A stretch of DNA of 46,108 nucleotides from contig CAMWMN010000007.1 in assembly GCA_947175385.1 (NCBI GenBank), forward strand, positions 1 through 46,108. Direction: 5' to 3'. A program made the translations under genes and the position numbers. The DNA comes from an uncultured Clostridia bacterium. Lineage in GTDB: Bacteria; Bacillota; Clostridia; Oscillospirales; Ruminococcaceae. Within the stretch, counting starts at the first letter, position 1. The number at the start of each line of letters is the position of its first letter. The notes below the pieces were generated by a model. That model had not been told where the DNA came from, made no database searches, and worked only from the letters and a program-made list of their open reading frames with translations. Shown here piece after piece: positions 40,396 through 46,108 of the stretch.

Positions 40396-40860
40396 TTGAC
40401 TGTCAGAAATGCTGAGCCGCGTGATATTCCGCGTATTACGGAGCTTTTGTCGCAGGTGCTGGAAATTCACGCAGAAAGGCGTCCCGATTTGTTTCAATCG
40501 GGAACGACAAAATATTCCGAAAGCGAGCTTGCGGAGATAATCGCGGATAACGAGCGTCCGATTTTCGTTGCCGAGATAGACGGAATCGTGCAGGGCTATG
40601 CGTTTTGTGTTTTCCAACATCACGAGGAGCGGAACACTCCGCGCTTTACAACACTGTACATTGACGATTTATGCGTGGACGAAAAATGCCGCGGTATGCA
40701 TATCGGACGGACACTGTACGAATTTGTTCTGGATTTTGCCCGAAAAAACGGCTGTTATAACGTGACGCTCAACGTTTGGGCGTGTAACGAATCCGCGATG
40801 AGGTTCTATGAGAAGTGCGGACTTTCCGTGCAGAAAATCGGAATGGAAAAAATCCTATAA
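40396..40860 (+). CDS. GNAT-family N-acetyltransferase
   Basis: 154 residues from TTG 40396, 5 nt after GAAAGAGGTG; GTG 40390 is a less likely start. GNAT fold with acetyl-CoA pyrophosphate loop CRGMHIGRTLYEF and LNVWACNESAMRFYEKCGL. The acceptor is unknown; some relatives are RimI-like. Co-transcribed with dtd. Confidence 0.85.
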   Translation: MTVRNAEPRDIPRITELLSQVLEIHAERRPDLFQSGTTKYSESELAEIIADNERPIFVAEIDGIVQGYAFCVFQHHEERNTPRFTTLYIDDLCVDEKCRGMHIGRTLYEFVLDFARKNGCYNVTLNVWACNESAMRFYEKCGLSVQKIGMEKIL

Positions 40861-40898
40861 AATCAAAGCCGTGGGAACGAATCCCACGGCTTTTGATT
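40861..40898. terminator. Bidirectional terminator between the GNAT and SCP2 genes
   Basis: AATCAAAGCCGTGGGA (40861-40876) pairs with TCCCACGGCTTTTGATT (40882-40898, one bulge) around ACGAA. Serves both convergent genes. Confidence 0.82.
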
Positions 40899-41223
40899 AT
40901 TTGACCTTTTTAATGAGCTTGGAGAATTCCAGTGCCTTGCCCAAATCGCCCTCAACCTTGAGCTTGCCGACGGTGTATGCGGCAACGGGGTCGAGTTTTC
41001 CCTCGACCAGCTTGTCGAAATTCGCGGGATCGATTGTAATCGCGCAGGAGCGGTCGTTGTACTCGTAAGGCTCAACATTCACCTTGCCATCCTTGACCTC
41101 CACATAGAACACGCCGCCGTCCTTGCCCGTCAGGTTTATCTGAACAGCCAGAAACGGAGCGCCCTCCGCGTTCTGCTTTGAAGCGATTCCGCGAACCTTT
41201 GCCAAAGTTTCGTCAAATGTCAT
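40897..41223 (-). CDS. SCP2 sterol-carrier domain protein
   Basis: 108 residues, ATG at 41223 after AAAGGAG. A stand-alone SCP2 domain, with AITIDPANFDKLVEGKLDPVAAYTVGKLKVEGDLGKAL typical of its lipid-binding core. Bacterial single-domain versions are thought to bind lipids or acyl chains; the ligand is unknown. Confidence 0.83.
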   Translation of the reverse strand: MTFDETLAKVRGIASKQNAEGAPFLAVQINLTGKDGGVFYVEVKDGKVNVEPYEYNDRSCAITIDPANFDKLVEGKLDPVAAYTVGKLKVEGDLGKALEFSKLIKKVK

Positions 41224-41235
41224 AGTCTTAAATCT

Positions 41236-41336
41236 CCTTTCTTTATATAAAGGTCAGTCTGTAAATAAACCCGCAATTCTCATCGCCGCAGGCGGTGAGA
41301 ATTGTGTAAAATCAAGGCTGCCCTTTCTTTATATAA
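41236..41336. repeat. 15-bp direct repeats flanking a hairpin in the SCP2 leader
   Basis: CCTTTCTTTATATAA occurs at 41236-41250 and 41322-41336. Between them is a strong hairpin CAATTCTCATCGCC/GGCGGTGAGAATTG (41274-41304). The minus-strand copy includes the ribosome-site sequence AAGAAAGG. Either a small duplication or an insertion flanked by target duplications. Confidence 0.6.
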
Positions 41337-41340
41337 TGGT

Positions 41341-41369
41341 ATTATATCACACTTTCTCGAAAATGTCAA
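41341..41369 (-). promoter_or_regulatory. Promoter of the SCP2 gene
   Basis: On the minus strand TTGACA (41369-41364), 17-nt spacer, TATAAT (41346-41341). Confidence 0.88.
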
Positions 41370-41389
41370 GCAAGTTTATATATGGTCTG

Positions 41390-42145
41390 TTATTCATAAT
41401 CCGCGATGTCGATCCACGTAAGCAGCAGCTCGCGCTCTTCGGGACGCTTGAATTTAAGCTGCGCCGCCGCAACGATCGGCAGCCAGTCCTGAACATACTT
41501 GATATCCGTTTTGGTTTTCGCGCAGTACAGCTTGAGATACTTCTCAGCCAGCTCGGTGCGGTGTTTCAGGCAGAAATTGAGATACGTTTTCGCAACGTCC
41601 GCAGAGGCGTTGCCCTGTTTCGCCTTGAGCCAGTCCACAATGAACGTGCCCTCGCTGTTGATGATGATGTTTCCGGGTTCAAAGTCGCCGTGGCAGATCT
41701 TTACATGGTTCGGCATGGAGTTCAGCCGTGTCAGCAGCTCGTACTTTTTCACATCGTCAATGATGTCCAGCCCCTCGATCGAACGTTTGAGATAGTCCTT
41801 AAGGCGGCTTATCTTCGCCGACCGCAGACCGTTTATCTCAATCTGAAGGTCAACCATCTTTTCGAGATACTCGTCCGTCTTGTCGGGATTCTCGCGCATA
41901 AGCTCCTCAAGCGTCTTGCCCTCGATGTAGGTGTAGACGATCGTCCACTTGCCGTCCGCTTTTGAGATTTCCAGAAACTGGGGAATCTTTGTGAATCCCG
42001 TTTCCTCCACGCGCGTGTGCGTCAGAGCCTCATACAGCACAACGCTTTTCGGCTCGTCAGCGTCCTTGAACACCTTCACGCACTTGTCATCGCACTTGTA
42101 AACCATTACCTTTTCGCTTTCCGAAATCAAATTTTTAAGCTCCAT
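41390..42145 (-). CDS. APH-family small-molecule kinase
   Basis: 251 residues from ATG 42145. Aminoglycoside phosphotransferase/choline-kinase-like fold: Lys24 in KCVKVFKD, the catalytic loop CHGDFEPGN (His152, Asp154, Asn159) and metal Asp171 in IVDWLKAKQGNASAD. No signal peptide. Substrate unknown; the two Walker-like positions are intact. It is divergent from secA and led by R1 copy F. Confidence 0.82.
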   Translation of the reverse strand: MELKNLISESEKVMVYKCDDKCVKVFKDADEPKSVVLYEALTHTRVEETGFTKIPQFLEISKADGKWTIVYTYIEGKTLEELMRENPDKTDEYLEKMVDLQIEINGLRSAKISRLKDYLKRSIEGLDIIDDVKKYELLTRLNSMPNHVKICHGDFEPGNIIINSEGTFIVDWLKAKQGNASADVAKTYLNFCLKHRTELAEKYLKLYCAKTKTDIKYVQDWLPIVAAAQLKFKRPEERELLLTWIDIADYE

Positions 42146-42151
42146 AATATT

Positions 42152-42375
42152 CTCCTTATTTTAATGGCAAATTCAAAACCACACAGACGAGCAAAGCTCG
42201 TCTGTGTTCGCTAAGCGACCCGCAACACCGCAAAGCGGTGTTGCGCGCCGCTTGCGTTTTGAATTTGCGCTTCATTCCGGTAGGTTGCTTTGGGTTATAA
42301 CGCGCCGGAATTGCGCCCCAAACAGAGGATAAAGGTTATAATCCCGATAACTAACAACTATTCTCTAACAACTAT
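42152..42375 (-). repeat. R1 dispersed leader element, copy F (full length)
   Basis: On the minus strand nearly identical to copy A, from ATAGTTGTTAGAGAATAGTTG to ATTAAAATAAGGAG, 6 nt before the APH-like start. Inverted arms at 42167-42179 and 42256-42268. The region to 42489 holds no gene. Confidence 0.85.
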
Positions 42376-42489
42376 TATAGCACATTATGAAAAAAATGTA
42401 AAGAGCCTTTTATAAAGTTTGCACAATTTGCAATAATTATACGTATGATTTTTGTATAATTTCACAAAGCGATTTCGCGTGATGTTCAA

Positions 42490-42518
42490 TTGACAAACTC
42501 TGATTTATGGTGTATAAT
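42490..42518 (+). promoter_or_regulatory. Promoter of secA
   Basis: TTGACA (42490-42495), 17-nt spacer, TATAAT (42513-42518). Confidence 0.88.
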
Positions 42519-42564
42519 ATAATGAGGGCATAATATCTTGTAATACAATGAGGAGAATATATAG

Positions 42565-45258
42565 ATGGGAATTATAAAATCAATATTCGGAACATATTCA
42601 TCGCGTGAGTTAAAGCGCATTGAGCCTATAAAGCAAGCGGTTCTCGACCTCGAACCGAAGTACAGCGCGATGTCGGACAAGGAGCTGAAAAGCCAGACGG
42701 GAATCCTCAAGGAGCGTTTGGCAAACGGCGAAACGTTGGACGATATTCTGCCGGACGCGTTTGCGGTCTGCCGCGAGGCTTCCACGCGCGTTATCGGAAT
42801 CAAGCACTACCCTGTACAGATCATCGGCGGAATCGTGCTCCATCAGGGCAGAATCGCCGAAATGAAAACCGGTGAGGGTAAAACCTTTGTGGCTACGCTC
42901 CCCGCATACCTTAACGCGCTGACGGGCAAGGGCGTTCATATTGTTACGGTAAACGACTACCTCGCAAAGCGCGACAGCGAGTGGATGAGCAAGGTTCACC
43001 GTTTCCTCGGACTGACTGTCGGGCTTATCACTCATGAGTTGGACAATGACCAGCGCCGCGCCGCGTATGCGTGCGACATCACCTACGCGACAAACAACGA
43101 GCTTGGATTCGACTATCTGCGTGATAATATGTGCATCTATAAAAAGGATCTTGTTCAGCGCGAGCCGAATTTCGCGGTTGTGGACGAGGTGGACTCCATC
43201 TTGATTGACGAGGCGAGAACCCCGCTTATCATCTCTGGTAAGGGCGACAAATCCACCGATTTGTACCAAAAGGCGGACAAGTTCGCCAAGACCTTGAAAA
43301 TGGACAAGGTTGTGGAAATCGACTCCAAAGAGGAATACGAGCAGAATTTTGACGGCGATTATCTTGTGGACGAAAAGGAGAAAACCTGTAACCTCCTGCC
43401 GAGCGGTGTTGCCAAGGCGGAAAAGTACTTCAATGTCGAAAACCTTATGGATTCCGACAATATGACCTTGCTCCACCACATCAACCAGGCGATCCGCGCG
43501 AACGGCATTATGAAGCGCGATGTTGATTACGTCATCAAGGACGGCGAGATCGTCATCGTTGACGAATTTACGGGACGTCTGATGTTCGGTCGCCGCTATA
43601 ACGCGGGACTTCACCAGGCGATAGAGGCAAAAGAGGGCGTAAAAGTCAATCACGAGAGTAAAACCCTCGCAACCATCACATTCCAGAATTTCTTCCGTCT
43701 GTACAAAAAGCTCTCAGGTATGACGGGTACGGCAATGACCGAAGAGGACGAGTTCCGCCAGATTTACAAGCTGGACGTAATCGAGATCCCCACCAACAAG
43801 CCCGTAGTCCGCGTGGACAACCACGACAGAATATACAAGAACATCAACGCAAAGCTGAAAGCGGTCTGCGACCAGGTTGAGGAGTGCCACGCAAAGGGAC
43901 AGCCCGTCCTTGTCGGCACTGTTACCATCGAAAAGTCCGAGCAGCTCTCTAAGCTCTTGAAAGCCCGCGGGATCAAGCACGAGGTGCTTAACGCGAAGAA
44001 CCACGAGCGCGAGGCGGAAATTGTCGCTCAGGCGGGTAAAAAGAACGCGGTTACCATCGCCACGAATATGGCGGGACGCGGTACGGATATCAAGCTGGGT
44101 GGTAACTCCGAGTATCTTGCTCTTGCGGAAATGCGTAAAATGGAATACCCCGAATCGCTGATTCAGGAGGCTACCGGCTTTGCGGAAACGGACGATGAAG
44201 AAATCATCGCGGCTCGTGAAAAATATCAGGAGCTTATGAAGAAGTACGATGAACAAATCGCTCCCGAAGCGGAAGAAGTCAGAAATGCGGGCGGTTTGTA
44301 TATTATCGGAACAGAGCGTCACGAATCCCGCAGAATCGACAACCAGCTCCGCGGACGTTCGGGACGTCAGGGCGACCCCGGCGAAAGCTGTTTCTTCCTG
44401 TCGCTTGAGGACGATTTGATGAGAATCTTCGGCGGAGAGAGAGTTCAGGCAATGATGGAGAGAATGAACTTTGACGAGGATATCCCGATTGAAATGGGAT
44501 TTCTTTCCAAGGCAATCGAGTCCGCGCAGAGAAGAATCGAGGGCAACAACTTCGCTATCCGTAAGCACGTGCTCGACTTTGACGATGTAATGAGCCAGAT
44601 GCGTGAAACCATCTACACTCAGCGCAGAAAGGTTCTTGACGGCGAGGACGTTCGCGACAATGTTGTTCAGATGATGCTTACCGACATCGAGGAGAACGTC
44701 AAGACCTACTGCTCCGACTCCGCGCCCGACAACTGGAATCTGGACGGCTTGCGCGCGCATTATCTCAACCTTTTCGTAATGGACACGGATTTGCGCTACA
44801 CAATAGACGAGCTGAACCAAATCTCCCAGAAGGACGTTATAAAGTTTATTCAGGATCGCGGAAAGATGATTTATGACCTCCGCGAGGAGGGAATGGGCAG
44901 CGAGAATATGCGCGAGGTTGAGCGCGTTTGCTTACTGAAGACCGTTGACCGCTACTGGATGGATCACATCGACGCAATGGACGAGCTGAAAAACGGAATT
45001 GGTCTGCGCGGCTATGCGCAGAGAAACCCCGTTGAGGAGTACCGTTTCGAGGGCTTCAATATGTTCGATGAGATGATTGCCGCGATCCGCGAGGAAACCG
45101 TGCGTATGGTGCTTACTATCCCCGTGCGGATTCAGGCTCCCCCTCAGCGCGAACAGGTAATGCAGCCCGACGCTCCCAACGCGGGCGCGCAGACTCCGTA
45201 CAAAAGCGAAAAACGCGCCGAAAAGAAAAAGAACTCCAAGAAAAAAGGGAAGAAGTAA
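42565..45258 (+). CDS. secA: Preprotein translocase ATPase SecA
   Basis: 897 residues; motor that drives unfolded preproteins through SecYEG. Walker A MKTGEGKT (100-107), DEVDSILIDEARTPLIISG (Walker B and start of the preprotein-binding domain), TNMAGRGTDIKLGG and the RGRSGRQGDPGES block of motor domain 2 are intact. The C-terminus ends in a Pro/Gln-poor, Lys-rich tail (YKSEKRAEKKKNSKKKGKK) and lacks the CxC...CH zinc motif that binds SecB, as in many Firmicutes without SecB. ATG 42565 after GAGGAG. Monocistronic; terminator behind. Confidence 0.96.
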   Translation: MGIIKSIFGTYSSRELKRIEPIKQAVLDLEPKYSAMSDKELKSQTGILKERLANGETLDDILPDAFAVCREASTRVIGIKHYPVQIIGGIVLHQGRIAEMKTGEGKTFVATLPAYLNALTGKGVHIVTVNDYLAKRDSEWMSKVHRFLGLTVGLITHELDNDQRRAAYACDITYATNNELGFDYLRDNMCIYKKDLVQREPNFAVVDEVDSILIDEARTPLIISGKGDKSTDLYQKADKFAKTLKMDKVVEIDSKEEYEQNFDGDYLVDEKEKTCNLLPSGVAKAEKYFNVENLMDSDNMTLLHHINQAIRANGIMKRDVDYVIKDGEIVIVDEFTGRLMFGRRYNAGLHQAIEAKEGVKVNHESKTLATITFQNFFRLYKKLSGMTGTAMTEEDEFRQIYKLDVIEIPTNKPVVRVDNHDRIYKNINAKLKAVCDQVEECHAKGQPVLVGTVTIEKSEQLSKLLKARGIKHEVLNAKNHEREAEIVAQAGKKNAVTIATNMAGRGTDIKLGGNSEYLALAEMRKMEYPESLIQEATGFAETDDEEIIAAREKYQELMKKYDEQIAPEAEEVRNAGGLYIIGTERHESRRIDNQLRGRSGRQGDPGESCFFLSLEDDLMRIFGGERVQAMMERMNFDEDIPIEMGFLSKAIESAQRRIEGNNFAIRKHVLDFDDVMSQMRETIYTQRRKVLDGEDVRDNVVQMMLTDIEENVKTYCSDSAPDNWNLDGLRAHYLNLFVMDTDLRYTIDELNQISQKDVIKFIQDRGKMIYDLREEGMGSENMREVERVCLLKTVDRYWMDHIDAMDELKNGIGLRGYAQRNPVEEYRFEGFNMFDEMIAAIREETVRMVLTIPVRIQAPPQREQVMQPDAPNAGAQTPYKSEKRAEKKKNSKKKGKK

Positions 45259-45271
45259 GGGATAAATTTGA

Positions 45272-45301
45272 CCCCCTCGGTGAACAATAACACCGAGGGG
45301 G
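45272..45301 (+). terminator. Terminator after secA
   Basis: CCCCCTCGGTG/CACCGAGGGGG around AACAATAA. Its right arm GAGGGGGG is also the ribosome site of the following 61-residue ORF. Confidence 0.75.
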
Positions 45302-45307
45302 GATTTT

Positions 45308-45493
45308 ATGTATCCGCATATGAACGAATTTGATTCCGAGCCGTGGAATGACGACTTGATGAACGTATCCAGCGATATGGACTGCACGGGGCTGATTCCC
45401 GCGAAACCGAGTTCCGAGCAAGAAGAAAATTACAACGAGTTATACGATTTTCTGCCGAATGCCGTCACCGATAACGATGATCCGCGCCAATAA
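45308..45493 (+). CDS. 61-residue acidic protein downstream of secA
   Basis: ATG 45308, right after GAGGGGGGATTTT. Acidic, with blocks DSEPWNDDLM, DMDCTGLIPAKPSSEQEE and ELYDFLPN. The CTGLIPA phrase looks like something conserved in clostridial small proteins, but I cannot name a family. The SD lies in the right arm of the secA terminator hairpin, so translation might be occluded unless the hairpin is opened. Followed by its own terminator. Confidence 0.65.
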   Translation: MYPHMNEFDSEPWNDDLMNVSSDMDCTGLIPAKPSSEQEENYNELYDFLPNAVTDNDDPRQ

Positions 45494-45520
45494 GCCATTT
45501 TTCTAGCGTTCCAAAAGTAT

Positions 45521-45550
45521 ACTTGCCGTCTTGAGGGCGGCAAGTTTTTC
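45521..45550 (+). terminator. Terminator after the 61-residue ORF
   Basis: ACTTGCCG/CGGCAAGT (45521-45545) followed by TTTTTC. Confidence 0.85.
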
Positions 45551-45644
45551 TTTTCGCGGATTGTGGAGTTCAGCCGATTTGCGGGGATTTTCCACTTTTC
45601 AACTATACTGACTGTTGAAAACCAAGTTGAAAATGTTGAAAGTG

Positions 45645-45968
45645 TTAAAAATCCGCGAACAGAAACACGCTCCCGGCGGCGGTATGCAGCACGGTGATTA
45701 CCGCGCTTCCAACAGAAATGTGGCTTTTCCACAAGATTTCGCGCAGAGAAACCCTGCGAACGGCTTTCACAAATATCCCCGAGCGGATTTCCAACTCTGT
45801 ATCGTTCATTTGATACTTAATCGTGGAAAATCTCCACAAGAAATATAACCAGATTACCGAGAAAACAGTCGAAATCCATATAATCAGAAACACTGCCGCA
45901 ACAGCCAAAGCCGCCATAATCCCCGAAAATATCACAAAAAATCCCCAATTCTTGGAAACATAAGTCAC
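45645..45968 (-). CDS. PH-domain membrane protein (bPH2-like)
   Basis: 107 residues from GTG 45968 with AGGGGTG upstream; an ATG in this frame is absent. Two hydrophobic segments (about 8-45) followed by a bacterial PH fold: YQMNDTELEIRSGIFVKAVRRVSLREI, the conserved opening of YdbS/bPH2 domains. Relatives are membrane-anchored; function unknown. Confidence 0.75.
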   Translation of the reverse strand: MTYVSKNWGFFVIFSGIMAALAVAAVFLIIWISTVFSVIWLYFLWRFSTIKYQMNDTELEIRSGIFVKAVRRVSLREILWKSHISVGSAVITVLHTAAGSVFLFADF

Positions 45969-46028
45969 AATTTAACACCCCTACTAATTTATGGTGTACA
46001 GACAGCAGAATTCTATGCAAATTGCCCA

Positions 46029-46058
46029 TTGACAAAAACAATTAATATAAGGTAAAAT
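46029..46058 (+). promoter_or_regulatory. Promoter toward the window end
   Basis: TTGACA (46029-46034), 18-nt spacer, TAAAAT (46053-46058). Presumably drives a gene beyond base 46108. Confidence 0.6.
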
Positions 46059-46108
46059 TAAACTAACTCTCACGATGACAAACGAAGCGAGAATACAATG
46101 CTAGAAAT

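Noticed and set aside
42610-44820. Long minus-strand ORFs (347 and 368 residues) inside secA
   Set aside because: Antisense shadows of secA with no start signal; composition is that of reverse-read codons.

Overview
The window looks like chromosome of an anaerobic, spore-forming Gram-positive bacterium of the Clostridia, probably Oscillospiraceae/Ruminococcaceae-like. The grounds are a spoIIAA-spoIIAB-sigF sporulation operon, a dockerin-type secreted protein, a BspA-type leucine-rich-repeat surface protein with an NPPTG sorting signal, clostridial gene types (large single-chain PurL, VanR/VanS/VanZ-like genes), strong Shine-Dalgarno sites and many textbook TTGACA-N17-TATAAT promoters. No phage, insertion-sequence transposase, rRNA or CRISPR array was seen.

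Layout. 1-5.7 kb: 3' part of purL, a promoter with a structured leader, and a K+/H+ antiporter. 6.3-9.3 kb: a secreted C39-like cysteine peptidase, two tandemly duplicated lipoproteins and tRNA-Ala(CGC). 9.3-15.7 kb: a DUF1648-type membrane protein and a surface-polymer operon (small membrane protein, YidC-TagF fusion, LicC-PLP-enzyme fusion, methyltransferase). 15.7-21.7 kb, mostly minus strand: a 157-bp inverted-repeat element, the LRR surface protein, a 25-residue ORF with its own promoter, an XRE regulator, and the serC-DUF6440-serA serine operon. 21.8-25.2 kb: dut, a dockerin protein, an AraC-phosphotransferase fusion and tRNA-Ser(GCU). 25.5-29.7 kb: the sigma-F operon, a glycosyltransferase and an esterase. 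29.7-33.1 kb: small membrane proteins, a flavin reductase and lysA. 33.1-35.6 kb: VanRS-like two-component system overlapping tail to tail with a VanZ-like gene. 35.9-40.9 kb: a Sel1-repeat protein, a frameshifted MNT nucleotidyltransferase remnant, a TerY-C-like zinc ribbon, an unusual protein kinase, dtd and a GNAT acetyltransferase. 40.9-46.1 kb: SCP2 protein, a small-molecule kinase, secA, a 61-residue protein and a PH-domain protein.

The two most unusual things are these. (1) A dispersed element (R1) occurs seven times. Each copy ends in, or just before, the Shine-Dalgarno site 5-7 nt upstream of a different gene and points in the direction of that gene. The larger copies fold alike (outer stem plus two internal hairpins), and the stems carry compensatory changes. 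It behaves like a mobile or shared structured 5' leader. (2) The 10.7-15.7 kb operon joins two rare-looking fusions, a YidC insertase domain on a teichoic-acid-type glycerophosphotransferase and a CTP:phosphocholine-type cytidylyltransferase on a HisC/CobD-type PLP enzyme, and adds a methyltransferase. Together they suggest synthesis and export of an amino-alcohol-phosphate decoration on a surface polymer. A second repeat family (R2) occurs in three clear copies, one of them inside this operon.
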